A DNA stretch of 64,000 nt from Augochlora pura (GCF_028453695.1 NC_135781.1:28085640-28149639), one strand, 5' to 3'; shown: positions 37,324-51,211, counted from the stretch's first letter. Program-made: numbers and translations. Notes: generated by a model from the sequence alone, not told the origin.

Positions 37324-38521
37324 GACTCTTGCCTCTCGAATCGTGTGCGTCGATGGCTCGCCGGCCGCGCGTGTAATAGTTTTCCGCGAATAATGGCCCG
37401 ATAAATATGCTAATTTCGGTTGCAATTTTATGCCCGCGTTTTGTCGTCGCTCCTATGGAAACGGCCACTCGTAACGGTGCAACTTTGCCACTCGATACTC
37501 TCCGCCTGTCGCCGTCGTCGTCGCCGTCGTACGCTGGACCGTTTCGCGGAATTTGTTTCGAGTTTCTCGCGATCATCGAACTTCCCCGTCTGTACGCTAA
37601 GCGGGGGATTGCTTTCGAAAAGAATTGTTCTCTGCCCGGCTCGCGACGTAATCTGTGAAATAAGACTGCGCGGCCTGTAAGAGAAAGAGGGAGCTGCCCG
37701 GCTGTGGAACGGGAATTAGCAACGATCGCGCGACGCGATACGACATACGTTTCCGCGTTGAACGCTTTCCGGCGAATAAATAGAATGTCGGCGGGCGTGC
37801 ATTCTAAATTGAATTGGCCCCACGCGTTTTCGTTTCGCTCGGTCCCGCGGACAGGGTTCGAATAGTATTCACCGGAACGATTGTCGCGCGCGCGCAGCTT
37901 GTTCGGGTCGCGTTCATGAGAGCGCGGCGCGGCGCGGCGTTGATTTTCGAGACGATTAGCGGGCAACGCGAAACTATTAGCTGCCCCGTAATTATCCTCG
38001 TATTGTAACGGCTGCGAGCTATTTGGAAACTTCTCGATGTTGTGTACGCCGTGTAATTTACGTGGCTGCCGACACGTGGCATACTTCCGGCATTAATGCC
38101 GAAAATTTCCATATCGCCGTGGTGTGTCGACTATTGATTTTCCAGTCCGCGGCCGAAAGGAACGTCGAACGGTGGTCCCTCTCTCCGTCTGTACATCGAC
38201 GGAGGAGTGCTTCGGTTCGACGTTCGCGCTTCCGTTGAAAAATGACAACCGAGCTGCACGCGTGCTTTGCGCAACGGTAAATTAACCGTTCGCTCGACGG
38301 TTCTCGAGGCAGAGAGAAAAGGCTAGACGGACGCGCGCAGAGGCGGTACGCGAAAGCTCGATATCCACGGTGGACATTGAACTACGCTTCGAACGGCAAG
38401 ATCGGATTATGTCTGGAAATATAACGGCGGGCATTCGTCGCGTCCATTAAACGCACAGATTTATTAACGGTTGACTCGCTTCATTATTAACCGAGTTTAC
38501 GTTCGCCCTCGAACGCTCGCC

Positions 38522-38560
38522 CGGCTCGCTCGCTCGCTCGCTCGTGCGCACGCACGCACG
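38522..38560. repeat. (GCTC)n then (GCAC)n tetramers
   Basis: About five GCTC units followed by four GCAC-like units. Confidence 0.85.
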
Positions 38561-38875
38561 CGTACACACCGAAACCGTCCGTTGTCCGAATTAATTGGAG
38601 AGACGCGCGCGCCGGGTTCCGATAATTAATTGGTTTCCTTTGAAACGGATCGGGGCTCGTTCCGCTGCGGATCTGCTTAAATAAGGAAAGGACAGAAAAA
38701 AAAGGAACGCCGAGAAAGGAAAGCCGCGACGCGAGCGAAATTCGATTAACCGATTCAAGAGCGATCCCATCGGACGGAAGATCGCGTAATTCGTCAGGAG
38801 TCGCCCGGGAAAGAAGCGATACAGTCTCGCGAGCGAACGATCGAATAATTTCGTCTCAGACCCTTCTGTCTGCGC

Positions 38876-38901
38876 CTCTCTCTCTCTCTCTCTCTCTCTC
38901 T
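38876..38901. repeat. (CT)13 microsatellite
   Basis: Uninterrupted CT, followed by about 60 bp of pyrimidine-rich sequence. Confidence 0.95.
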
Positions 38902-39203
38902 TTTCCTCCTTCACTATCTCTCTATCCCCTCCTCTCTCTCTCTTTCTCTCACTCTTTTCCCCTCTGTCCGCCCCTCGATAGACTGCGCCGTGGCCGGTCG
39001 ATCGGTCGATTAACGCGCAACGTCGCGTTAAGAGAGATTTATTAACAGAATAGTCGGTCGGTGCCGTCGTCGCGGATCGGCGACTGGCCGTCGAGAAAGT
39101 AATTAAAGTTTCGTCGCGCATCGCGCCGCTGCCAGCCGCGAAACGAAACTCGTTTCGCAGTCGTCGTAACTGCAATTTACAACGGGGCGCTAACCGGTGT
39201 CCC

Positions 39204-39224
39204 AAACTATGTTTTACATAGTTT
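39204..39224. other. Short perfect hairpin
   Basis: AAACTATG and CATAGTTT flank a 5-base loop. It is not followed by a T run and its function is unknown. Confidence 0.6.
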
Positions 39225-39396
39225 AGCAAAGTGCGCCGATATTGGCAGGAAACGTCTCGGCGTGCACGGCTCGTTAGCGTTCAGTTTCGGTGTCGGCGGC
39301 GGTCCGCGTTTACGGTTCTCGCGGTACCGGGACAACCGCGAGTAATCGCGATTATAAGGAAACGCGGGACAATGCCGTGGCGAACGCTCGAGGCCC

Positions 39397-39466
39397 CGGC
39401 TTCTGCTTCGGTTTCTGCTCCGGCTTCTGCCTCTGCTTCGGCTTCGGCTTCTGCTCCGGCTCTGGT
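39397..39466. repeat. GGCTTC/TGCTCC hexamer minisatellite
   Basis: About eleven hexamers of the form (G/T)(G/T)CT(T/C)(C/T). In one frame the array reads as alternating Ala and Ser, in the opposite strand as Glu-Ala, so open frames here are repeat artefacts. Confidence 0.85.
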
Positions 39467-40310
39467 TCCGATTAAGCCTCGCAGCTCGTACACGAGGCAA
39501 ACAGCCGGAGCCAGCCGAGGGTAGTGGCCCCTCTTAATTAGTCGCGATTAATCGTTCGGGCCTCGCAACTGGGTTACACGTTACGATGGCTTTGCATGCC
39601 ACGTCGTAATAGTAAATTCTAATCGAGGAAATTTATATTCCGAGCCGCAGCGTCCTGCGGCGAACTTGGAATTAACCGCGGTGCGTGTTTCCTCGTGTCG
39701 TGGCGGGGGATCCCCGAGCCGTGTCCCGTTTCTGCAATCCCGCGAACACTGTTTTTCTTTTTTTTCTCTTTTTTCTCTTTTTTTTCTCGTTCTCTCCGCG
39801 GCGCGCGCGCGGAACAAACGAGCAGGGAACGCGACAGGGGTGTACGGTTGCCCGAATCCCACGGCGACGATATTCGATATTCGCGAACGGGCAGGGAGAA
39901 TTGGGATAAAAGTCATGCGCGAACCGTCCATCAATTCCTCGTAACACGCGGCTACGTTTTTTCCATTTGGCGAAATCAAATAGACATCCCAGAAAGGGAC
40001 GGGAAGCCGGCGAGCGGAGAACCGGCGCGGGAGGAGACGCGACGAAAGGGGGCGGGGGGGGAAGGCGGAAAAAGGGATAAGCAGACGGCGCGCGGCTGGA
40101 TAGAGGATGGGGCAGACAGAGGGCGGAATCCTTTCTGCGTCGAGAGAAAAATTAATAATCTACCGTCGAGCAGTTACGGCTGAATCTGGGCCAACTATTT
40201 CCACCGGCAACATCGCAAGGGGATTCATCAGTTAAAATGCTCGACAGGCAAAGGCATCTCTCTACCGGCAGCCCCGTTCGCCTCTTCTCCCTTTCCTGCT
40301 CCCTCCATCC

Positions 40311-40356
40311 CTCTCTCTCTCTCTTTCTCTTTCTCTCTCTCGCTCTCTTTCTCTCT
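40311..40356. repeat. Interrupted CT microsatellite
   Basis: CT dinucleotides with TTT and CG interruptions. Confidence 0.9.
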
Positions 40357-41230
40357 CGGCCCTCTTCCCTCGCTCCTCTTTCTCTCCCCACCTTCTGGTC
40401 TCGCCAGCTGCTCCCCTCCCCCTTCCTCCGGGCGGACCCGCGGAAAAGGAAAACCTTTTCAATTATCACTCTTTGATCAAAAATACCGCGGCAGGAATTG
40501 ACGCGGCCGTGCAAGCGAGCAAGCGAGGCGGCGAGCAAGAAGACGAGCAGGGCGGATCAGCGGCAAGCGAGCGAGCGTGCGCGCGCGCTCTGGCTCTCGC
40601 TCTCGCTCCTATACACCTCCGGCGTTTGCTGGATTCAGTTTCCGAACGGACGTAATAAAACTCTGTGCAATTACTATCAAAGAATAAGGCAATTAGAAGC
40701 GCAGCGCTCTGATTGCATGAATATTAATTTCAGCGACGGGTCCCCGACCGCCGGCACCGTCGCGCGCTCTTTTCGGTTGCGCGATAAAAGGACCGGAAGA
40801 AATTCCCCGCGACCGTGTATAACCGCGTTCCGATCGAACGAAGCGACGAGGCGACGAAACGGCGCGAGGGAAACACGCCGCGCGCCAAGGAAATGAAAGC
40901 TGTCGCGAACGGGGGGGAGTGGAGGGGGGAGGGGGTGTCGTCGGGCGTCGAGGAATAATTCAATGAAACTTGCAAATGATTTTTTTTCGCCGGGGGATTC
41001 ATTCAAATATTTTCGTAGCGGCGGAGGGCTCGTCGGATTTCTCTCCGCCTGCCGCCTCCCGGTTTCCACTGTTTGCGAAGAGTTCCCTTTCGCTTTTTAG
41101 CCGCTCGCGATCGTCGCGCGCCGATTCCACCGTCGGGCGTGTAAGAATGCGCTTGCGAGCGCATTAAATGCTGTCGCGGGAGAAAGCGATAGCGGGTTTG
41201 TAATTGCGCGAGGCGAGGCCGGAACCGACC

Positions 41231-42060
41231 GACCGTATTTCAGACAACGTTGTTCGAAATAATATTTCAAGTAACGCGTTATTTTATTTCATAATTATTC
41301 GCGAGTCTGTGTTCACTTTCGAAATTACGTTATTCGAAATATTATTTTAAACAATGTGTCCCTCCGTTTTATAATTGTGTGAAACGAATGTTTGAGATAA
41401 TTACGGAATGCTTCCTGGTAATTATACGCTGATCTAATTATTTGGCCCCGGTATGGTTTTGTTCTGACAGCCTCGCTGACATTTCCGCAAGATAACAGTA
41501 CCGATCTGATTGTGTCAAACGTATTGTGTCCGATAATGGGACAACATTTTTATGAGGAATAATATTTCCCTTCCGCCTTCTGGACTAGTTGAGCGATTAG
41601 TTTACTTCGCGATAATATTAGATTTCCCCCGACGAAAATTTCTAAAAAATATACAATTTTAGAAAATACCAAATCGATGTAAAAGTTTCTTAAATAAAAT
41701 AGTAGTTTGAAAATATTGCTCGGTTTTGTCCATCGACGTTCTTCGCGAAGTACATCAAATACATTGAAATCGAGATCGTCGTATAAAATAATCGTATGAT
41801 ATAGTTAATAATAAAGTAAAAAATTAAATAATTATAGTTAAAAATAATAAAATCATTGATATTTATAAAAATGAATCATTCTATTGCGAATTTGCATTTT
41901 TGATCAAATATTCCAATTCAAAAACATAAGATTTTGATAACAATCGTTCTGAATTGTGGCCAACATTTCTTCGATTGACCAAAACGAAGTATATTCTCTA
42001 TTTTATACATCATAGCGGATACATTATGAATTGATTATCCTTCACAGTATAATTTCTTAG
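41231..42060. other. AT-rich valley
   Basis: Strongly AT-rich with no open frame of note and no transposon ends that I can recognise. Confidence 0.55.
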
Positions 42061-44671
42061 AGGTATCTCTCTCGTCGCTCGAACTTTTCGGGAGATCGTT
42101 CGCCGACCGTTAACCAGAAACTACAACGGTCGCAGATCGTCGCGCGCGTAATCTTCGGCGTCGCGAAACACGCTTGCGAGTTACACGCCGGCTCGAGCAA
42201 AGTCGCGTTAATCCAGCGCGCAGGGAGCGACGGTGCCGCACTCGTAAATTGTTATCGGCATACGCGACCTCTCGGGGGGATAAATCGTTAATATGTCGTG
42301 TACGTGACCCGCCTCGCAGAACGGAACGCGCCGGGAATCGTTGTTCCGGATCCGGTTGTTTTTGGCCACGGCTACGGGGCCCCCCCGATCGGCGATCGAA
42401 CCTGATCCGGAGATCGAACAACCCTCCTATCGTCGTCCGTTGCCCGTTATCGAATTTCGTTCCCTGTCGCCCCGCGGATCCGCTCTCGTCTAATCGGTCC
42501 GCTCTCCCCCAATAAGACCGATTGCAAGATGCGAATATTCACGGTACAGAGAGGGCCGATCGATACTCGAAAGTGCATTAGCCCGGGTACTTTTGGCCGA
42601 GCTGTGCAACCCAGATACGGTCGAGCCGGTACCTATTATTCCGAATCGTAAATTGAATCGCGCTCACGCGTTTACATGGCCGCGTCTGCCAGGCCGCGTT
42701 ACGATCCTCGAGTTTACCGAGCAAAAATTTGGGTCGTCTCGCGTCGCGACAATTTCCGGTTCCGGCTCGGCTCGGCTTCGCTACGGTTTCGGTTCTGTTG
42801 TGAGCGATTATTGGACGGTGGATTTTGCTTACATCAAATCACGGTATCTGATTATGAGACATCCCTACAGCACAGCGTTCCATGAACGATCCAGAATGGA
42901 GATCGATAACAAATTATTAAATTATACAATTAATTATTCGGTAATGATTCAATTTTTCTGGTAATACGCATCATTAAATCATTTCAAGACTCGCACACTA
43001 TTTTACCATGCTATCTTCTTACACGCGAAAATAATTCTTACGCAACTTAAAGCAATTTCTGTAGAATCATTTTAACAGCTTTTACAAGTGACAACGTTGT
43101 CTTTTGCATAATTTTTATTTTATTTCTCTGTTTGTATTACCTTTTCTCGTATTAAAGAATTTTATCATAGAATAAATGAATGAAATGATATGGACGACAT
43201 GAAACGAGATCGTGGAATTATGGAGAGGCGTCGCGTAGCGTAGAGTAATCAGTTGCCGGCTGATGGACATAAATTTCCGGTTAATCTATGTAACAGGTTC
43301 GATTCGAATTCGCGAGACTCATCCATCGTCGTTTCGCGTTTGCGAATCCTTTTTCCGCGCGCTTCGTTAACGGGCAAGGCGGGGACGCGGCGTCGACGAC
43401 AGAACGCTGTAAATTTCGAGCCCGGGGTCTGGCCTGGTCGAGGAATCCGCTTGATTAAAGCGAAAATACGAGTCGGTGGGGGCAAGAATCAATCCCTTGG
43501 ACGGGCGGCGCGTCGAACTCGGGCCGAACTTCGCCGTAATTAATTTCCCCGCGTGTTGCCGTGCACCGGTGAAAAAGCAATCTGCATTCGCTGCGGTGAA
43601 AAGTTGGACGTTCTCGTGACTGCGGCCGAACGATTAACCGAGAAAGAAGGAACGGTGTCAATGGTGGACGAGCACGAACACCCGCTCGCGTCTCGGCGCG
43701 GCCCGGCCCGGCCCGGCCCGACGAGGCCCGACGCGGCAGTGTGGCAGTGGCATCGGTCGTCGCGATTCTTCGATTACGAAGCGACGACGCGCGGACCTCT
43801 CGCTCCCGCACGGAATACACTTTCCGGCAATTTCCCCGGGCTGCTCCAAAGTTTCGCCAACTCTTCGCCCGTAGCCATTCGTTTCTCCGTGGTTCTCCGT
43901 GGTCGTTGTTGCTTTTGATTTTCGCCGGTCGTTCGTTCCAACGATCGCGGCACGGGCAGCCCGCGTTCCCCGTTACGCTCTTTGAAATTTTATAGTGGCG
44001 TAAAAACAAACTTTTTTTTTTTCTGTTCCTCCCACGGGGTGCACACGGAATCGCGTGTAAAAGATATAAAATTACAATTACATTTCGCGTGTATTGTTTC
44101 GCTCGGGGCTAGCAACGGGTACTTTGTCCGGTTCGCGTTCGCCGGCGTAACGCGAAACGACAGGGGAATCGAGCCGATGCGATCGGATCGATCGATAGGG
44201 GAGGGGGAGGGGGGTTCTCTCGTTCAACGACTGGATGAAGGTGTCGCGCGTCGATCGCGGGGAACGATCGGTATCGGGGCGTCGAGTGCGCGTTACAGAA
44301 CGTGCGAAGCAATTTACCAATTAGAGGACGTAATCTCGTTAACTGTAGAGGACTCGAGCAACTTTCGCGGCGCATAGTTGGCCATGATTAATTACGAAGT
44401 GTGACTGCTCGGAGTTGTAACGCGGCTTTCGCGATTAATAACAATGCCGTGCAACCAGTCCGCGTTCAACGGTTCTTTCGCGAGAATCGAATTAAACGAT
44501 CCGGGGAAACGATGCGGCTATTTTCTCGGCGGCTGTCGTTCGGCCGGGCGCGTCCGTGGTTTCTCGTCGGATTCGAGGAGGGCTCTCGTCGACGTAACGA
44601 GGCGTCGCCAGGTTCAGCGAAGATGGTTCCGGACTCGGAGGACGCGGCGATCCGTTCCGCTCCGCGCCGAT

Positions 44672-44710
44672 CCGATTCGATGCGATCCGATCCGATGCGA
44701 TACGATTCGC
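44672..44710. repeat. GATCC/GATGC pentamer array
   Basis: Degenerate CGATCCGAT- and GATGCGAT-type units. Confidence 0.75.
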
Positions 44711-45601
44711 TCGGTTCGCTCTGTATTCGACAAACGTTCGCTCCTAGGCGGAGTGGTGCATCCCATGGGAGGGCACGCCCGTGTTCCTTTATCGGCCTTG
44801 ATATTATCCGCGGCGAAACTTCGACTATACCTTCTCCGGATACGGTTTGGTATCGGGCCGAGCGTGTAGCTGCTGCACACAGAGCGCGCGCACACACACA
44901 CAGGACACACGCGAGACGTTCGAGCGGACGGCTACCTGCGCGTACCTACATCCACCGTCGTTTCCAGAACTATCGACACCACGATCGAGGGACGACATCG
45001 GGGGCACGTAGAACGTACGCGCAGGTGCTCGGCGCGAACGTACCAACACTGCGAAAGAGATTTACCGACGCGCGTTTCCAATAACGACGTCTGTCCTCGC
45101 GCGAGTCCGAAGAGACCCGCCCCGGTCCCAGAGCCTCGAGAGGAGCGTCGTCGAGATGCATTGAAAAAAATTGCCCGTCCGAAGTCACGATTCGCGGGAG
45201 CTTTCTACGGGAATCGAATTCCAACGAGGACGAGCGGAAAGTTCGCCAGCTTTCGGGGGCGAGGCGTCGCCGCGTCCAAGAAATGGCCAGGCTTCGATTC
45301 TCGCGACGGCTCGACGCGTCCGCTCCGATTCGAGAATCGCGAGGCGTCGCGTATCGCGAGGCGCGCGCGTCGACGTCGAAGCGCGCGGAAACGCGACGCC
45401 GCGGCGTCCGCTGGCCGAGCTCCGGCAGAGTTTCGAAACAACACGGGGCCTGTTTACCCGTAACTCGTTCGGATCCGTACACAATACCGGGAAACTCTGC
45501 GGTCGAGAGAGTTTTTCCCCCGGTTCGGGTGAGCGAGGAGCGACGGCCGGCACGCGCGGCCGAAAACGGCGGGAAAACCTCCGCTCGTCCCCGCCCCCCC
45601 T

Positions 45602-45620
45602 CCCCCCCCCCCCCCCCCCC
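45602..45620. repeat. Poly-C tract, C19
   Basis: Nineteen consecutive C preceded by CCCCGCCCCCCCT. The minus strand is a long G run. Confidence 0.95.
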
Positions 45621-46430
45621 GGTGTTTTCGTGCTCGTCTCCGTCGAAAACAGTGCTCTTTGTCCTGGAAATCGCGGCGATTCGCTGGCCGGAAACGAACC
45701 AACTATTCCCCCCCCTCCCCTCCGCCGCCGATGTTTCGCGAGTTCCCCGGAGATTACGAGCGGATTACGGGAACGTCGAAGCGGCGGGAGCGAATCGGGT
45801 GAAAATTCGACGGCGGAAGACGGGGAGGGACGGTGAAACCGGGGGGGCCCCGTTCTCGGCGACGCGATCGAGCGGCCTGGGCTGGTTCTTCGACGACGAA
45901 ATCCGTGGACGACGGAGCCCGCGACCGGAAACGGGGGAGCGAACATTGTTTCCTGGCCGCGCGTTCTTCGCGCTCTTTCGAGGCCTTAATTACCATGAAC
46001 TGGTTGCCGCGGCGCGGCGGAGAAAAAGAAAAAAAATTCTTAAGAGCCGTTGAGAAATGCCACGGGACAAAAATAGGCCACGTCCCTTTTTCTTTTCACC
46101 TGCCTGCAGCAGCCAAGAGCTCGTGGAACTAACGCGGTCGGTTCCGCTGCATAGCCGCCGGTTACATTTCAGACGCGCGGCATCCAGCAATCCGGAACCC
46201 AGAACCCGGAACCCGGAATCCGCGCTTTAGACTCTTTCGGGTTCACAGTTATACCTTTCTGCCGAGATATTTGGCTCTCGAACGCACACAGTCTGTCGTC
46301 GTTCCGTGGACCTTTTCGCAAACCACGACGGCGAACGGAGAATCTTCAATTCCCCGCGGAATCGCTCGAATTGAGGCTGTTACGAGGCCGACGATATCGA
46401 TGACGGCAATTTCACCGTCTAAGCGTCGCG

Positions 46431-47960
46431 CGAATAACTAATCAATTACCGATAGACAAGCGAAGCATCTAGATTTTATTGGAACAATCGAGAAACGTGT
46501 TGCCACTTGCAGGCTTCGAAACTGCAGCAGTCGTTTTAGAGGCTTTTTACTAATTCCAATTTTATACATATTCAGGGCGTTGTCGAGGAAATTGAGATCG
46601 AAGATGTGTCGTACTCGTGTATACGACCAGCTGTAAAATAAAAATGTAATGGCCAGTCGCGGTACTTGATTCCGGTTTAACAATGTTATTTCTTTAATCT
46701 AAGTTTTCTTACCTTTTTATGTTCCACACTTTATTTTTTTGACTGGATACTACGAGGTACTATATGCTGTACTTGTAGAATAAACTATCATTATTATTAT
46801 TATCATCACTATTATTAATGATACAATGAAATTCATTGGTAAAAAGTGTGCACTATTTTCACTAAAATTCCTGCCTAAGATAACAAAAGATCGCCGAAAC
46901 AGAGCTCGTTCTTCATCGCGACGATTGCCTCGTGCCGATCGAGGGGTCGATAAAGTCCGACATAGTGGACGCATCCGTGGATATCGCGGAACGATGGTTT
47001 CCGTAAAGGTCGTAATCGATCGGATGTTCTTTGCGCGCGCGTTATCTCGCAAAGTGCATTCGTTCGATCGAAGCGCGGGGTCTTGGCGATCGGCGACCCG
47101 GGATCCGCCGATCATTCGCCGTTCTTCGCGTCGACGCCGCACCGGCGTCGGGTTAATGGCGATCCTCGGCCGAATACGAGCAATGACCGTGAAATAACGA
47201 CGAGTATCGTGTAGCGGATCCCTTTAAAACGAATCACGCCGATATTAACGCGTTTACGATACGCCGTTGCACCCGTTTATGCGCGCGTCCGCGTCGTTTC
47301 CGGCTTGCGAGCCGTTCTGCTCTTTAAACGCGCCCGAAATCGACGTTGATTCCGATTTACGAGGCACTCGCGATCGTCTGCGACTTTCATAATTATTCCG
47401 ATCTTGACCTTCGACGGCGTTAAACGTTTCCTAGCGACTTTGCGCAGCTTTACACGAAAAGTTCAACGCGGTTCATGATTTTATTCGACTTTTATGAACA
47501 TCTGCGCTCTTATTCTTCGAATTGACGTAACCTTGCGTTTTACTCCCTTTTAATCATACAGTATTATATTCTGTAAGCGATCTCTGAGATGGTCGCCGGT
47601 CAGGCGGCGCACTATTTATGTTTCCGAGATAAGGAGGTCTCTGTTTGGGTGATGAGATGGTTCATCGAGGGGAGGAGGCCCTTTTTCCGAAGAGAAAGGG
47701 CAGTCGAATAAAGATCTTTGAGAAAGAAGCAGCCCACCTAATTCCTCACCTTGTGTCATCTACAATTCATATTATTATGTAATTATATTATATAATTAAT
47801 GTATAAAATCTAACATGAAGATTTTAATTTCGATATCTTCAAAGTCAACGAAACGAAGCACTTTAAATTTCAATATTTTAATTACACATCTAATATTTTG
47901 CATCGCTTCTGTGCAAAGTGCATCTTTACAAAATATGTATCTTAATCGTAAAACGTCGCA
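46431..47960. other. Alternating AT-rich and GC-rich non-coding stretch
   Basis: AT-rich at 46.43-46.88 and 47.52-47.96 kb. No transposon ends or genes recognised. Confidence 0.5.
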
Positions 47961-48424
47961 CAAGTTGTTTTTATTTAACCAAGAACCGTTAGCTCGACAC
48001 ATTCGCAGAAAAGTGTGTACGTTCGAACGACATTCGATGCTCCGACACGACGACCTTTTGTAAAAAGGTAGTCGCGATACGTCACCGAACTCGTTCGAGG
48101 AACGCGCTCGCGGAGCGTAGCACAACAATGCCGCGCGAAACGAGCTTAATCTCGCAGCAAGAAGTCCGGACCAAGACGGATTCAGGCTTGCGGATTTTTG
48201 CAGATTTGCTGGTCCGCGTCGCGACGCGTCAGCCCGCGCGACGTCTAGCGATTCCTCGGGCGTGCACTTATTTCTCACGCCGCGGCTATTACGTTCGGAT
48301 CCGGGAACGAATTTAAATAAAACCTTTCATCGAGCAAAGTGGTCCCTTTCGCCCGCGAGGTCGTATCTTGGCGGTTTCGTGCGAGCCGAACCGCGCGACG
48401 CGTTGAAAAATCACGGGAGCAACT

Positions 48425-48427
<3 letters not shown>

Positions 48428-48458
<31 letters not shown>
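48428..48458. repeat. (GA)15 microsatellite
   Basis: Uninterrupted GA dinucleotides. Confidence 0.95.
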
Positions 48459-48461
<3 letters not shown>

Positions 48462-49294
48462 TCGCTCGCGTTTCGAATAAAACAAACGCCTCGCGATCGC
48501 AGTCGGCGAGTTTAAGTGCGCGTGCTCCCCGCGATCTTTATAGTTCCTTTAATAACGGAGTCGCGGCAGGCTCGGAGAGAGGGGGTGGACGCCGAAAGGA
48601 CTTTTCTTTCCTCTCGGAACGAGCTGGCGCCGCTGTAACGAGTCACGAGTAGCGATGCCAGAGATTTTAATGGGACAATCGCGTTTGCGCCGGGTCTGGG
48701 TCCTGTTTTTCCGTGGCCGAAAAACGAAATTGCGATGGTAATTCGTGGCCATAGGGTGTAGAGACCGCGTCGAGAACACGGCGTCGACGTGTGCGACTCG
48801 GGACGAAATTCTGTTTCTGAGGGGAGAAACAATCGGTCTCGGGCGTAATTCTGGGCGAGCGAAGCGAGAACGACGCGTCTCTCTTTTCTCCTCACGACTT
48901 CTTGATTGGATTCGTCTTTATCGGATCAGGTTACGAGGTCTCTAAACTGTGTCACGAGTTCAGGATGTCGTCGAACTTGACGACGTCGTACAAATTGACT
49001 TCGCCACGGATCCGAAGGAATTCGGTTAATTCCGGCTGGAGAGAGCCCTCGCCGCGTCTCTAATCCTTGCCCGCGCGATCGGTTGCGTTCGCCGGCTCGC
49101 GAAAGGCGGACCCCCGCGCGCGCGCGCGCCCGTGCCAGGATTTCTTTGACATTTCATTTTCGCATTGGAAACAGACGTTAACTCGAAACGCGATCGCAGC
49201 GTGGACCCTCTTCCCGGCTCGGTAACTCGGCGAATTCCGAGCGGTCCGCTTGGGAGGAGAAGTTGGATGGTGTTCGTTCGCGAGGCGCCTCTCA

Positions 49295-49346
49295 TCGCCA
49301 CCCATCGGCTCCCATCGCCATCCCATCGCCAACCCATCGCCTGTCA
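49295..49346. repeat. CCCATCGCC-type minisatellite
   Basis: Five variants of a 9-11 bp unit built on CATCG. Confidence 0.75.
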
Positions 49347-51166
49347 CCCCTCGCCCCTCGATTAGATTAGTTGCCTCGGGAAACGAGGTTCCAGTTACCG
49401 GCGAGGGAAGACCGACTTCCACCTGGATTTTTCCCTTCGCCGCGTGCCGAAATGAAAATTGACGGCAAACAACGCCTTCGCTTTCCCTAAATATTTGCGA
49501 ATCTCCGAGTCCGTTTCCCACCTTCTTGTCCCGCTGTTTGCGGCGGTGCTGTCATTCATCGTTACCGACGTTATCCGCGCCGGCGAAAGTGCAGTCTCCG
49601 CCGGATAGACTCGAGTAGGAGAAAAAAAAAAAGGAAAAAGATCGAGCTCGAGATGCTCCGCGAAAGTTCCGCTCGCGAAACGGGAATTACAACGTCTGCG
49701 CGGCGGCGGGCGCAGGATATTACAGGTTTTCGCAATTATGTAGCCGGGGCGGTGGGACGGGGGCGGGCACAGAGGCCGGTAGTATAGATTTTCCAGTCCG
49801 TACGAAAATAATTTCGCCGGCCAAACAGCGCGCGTTTATTGCACTGCAAACGATCGTGCTCCAGTTTTTCGCGGCCGGTTTTGTCCGTTTTCTACGGTTC
49901 CCTTTGCCCCTTTCGCTCGACTTTTACCTCTTTCTTCGTTCCGCGGCCGGTCGCCGCCTGCTCTCCTCGCGGATTAACTTAATCTCTCTTGTGTCCCCTC
50001 CCCCCCCCTCTCTCTCTCTCTTTTGCTTTCCTCTCGCGTTTCGTTTATTTGCATCGTTTATCAACTTCCCTCTCGGCGACGGAAAAAAGTGCGCGCCCGG
50101 AGAAGAAAGCCGAGGCGGACGTGAAACGCGAGAGCCGGGAACGGCCGAGATGCGCGCTCCGGCTTCTCGGCGAAACAAAGCCAGCGAAATTTTTTAGCGG
50201 TGTCGACGGTGCGGAGGACGGCGGCGGGGGCGGGCGGGCTTTACAAGCTTCGACTTTGAAGTTTCCGCTTGTCCCGCAGCATTGACAGAACCAATAGAGT
50301 CGAGGCGTATACGCAAACCGGAGCTAATTTAATATCCGCGTTCCGCTTTGCTACTACGCCCGTTGCCATGCAACGTTTTTTCTCCGGCTCCGATGCGTCG
50401 GGTTGACAGCGTCGGGACGACGGAATCTCGGCGCGCGCGGACGGTCGCTAGCTCGCTCGCTCGTCGGATCTCGTGAAAAAAGGCTGCCGATCGTTGGCTG
50501 GCCTCTCGGATTCACGGGGCGTGCGTCGATTTTCGACGGGAACACGACCGCGCGAAATTACCGCGATCGGGCCGCAAACTTTAATGCGTTTTCGTTTTAG
50601 CTTTTAATTGAAGTAGCTTTAGCGAGCGCGTTGCGGCGGCAGCAATTTCATAGAACCGTGTCGGCCAAATAAATAGAGGAGCCGTCCGTGGCGAGAGCGG
50701 AGAGGTCGGCGCGGACGGCTCCGCACCGCTCCGCACCGCTTCGTTCCGCGCCGTGCCGCGCCGTGCCGCGCGCCGCGCGCATGGAGAGACGCCGCCGCGT
50801 CGGTAACGCGAATCGATCGCGGCTTGCGAAGATTCGCGAGTGTTGGCCCCCTTTATTTGGTTCCAAGAGCATTAGCGTAACTTCGGCAAATTGATGTTTT
50901 TACGTCCGAGGGTGGGCGCGCGCGGGGGCGTGCACGGGGTGTGGGAGACTAATTCAACGAATGGCCGTGTACACCGCTCCGGGATCGGCGGAATAGCGGG
51001 CCGACAGAAACCGCTTTTTCTCTGCCCGGTAACGCAAAGCCTTTTCACCGAGGATTCCTGCGCGTCGTTTTTTGACCGGCCCCTTTTGCCTCGCAACCGC
51101 AGCCGGTCTCGCAGCAAAGAAACCTTTTCTTCGAATTAAGCAAATGGCGTTGCCCAAGGAAATGCT

Positions 51167-51211
51167 TTCTCTCTCTCTCCCTCTCCCTCTCTCTCTCTCT
51201 CTTTCTTTCTC
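51167..51211. repeat. CT-rich microsatellite with interruptions
   Basis: CT dinucleotides broken by CC and TTT. Confidence 0.9.

Larger units (their letters stand above)
33561..41230. other. Long GC-rich non-coding block
   Basis: Includes an AT-rich dip at 34200-34560, the two largest GA tracts and several hexamer repeats. The 438-codon minus-strand frame at 36650-37966 crosses both GA tracts and is a composition artefact. A short frame ending at 34194 is more protein-like but unrecognised. Confidence 0.5.
42061..46430. other. GC-rich non-coding block with an AT-rich dip at 42.9-43.2 kb
   Basis: At 45.2-46.0 kb frames of about 220-256 codons are open simultaneously in three frames, which is diagnostic of stop-poor DNA. 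A frame at 42593-42964 is less biased but unrecognised. Confidence 0.5.

Noticed and set aside
36650..37966. 438-codon open frame on the minus strand
   Set aside because: It runs through two GA microsatellites that encode Ser-Leu repeats, and the remainder is Arg/Ser-rich. Other frames are open across the same DNA.
42593..42964. 123-codon plus-strand frame
   Set aside because: Fairly protein-like in the middle but without an ATG start at its opening, running into AT-rich DNA, and with no known motif.
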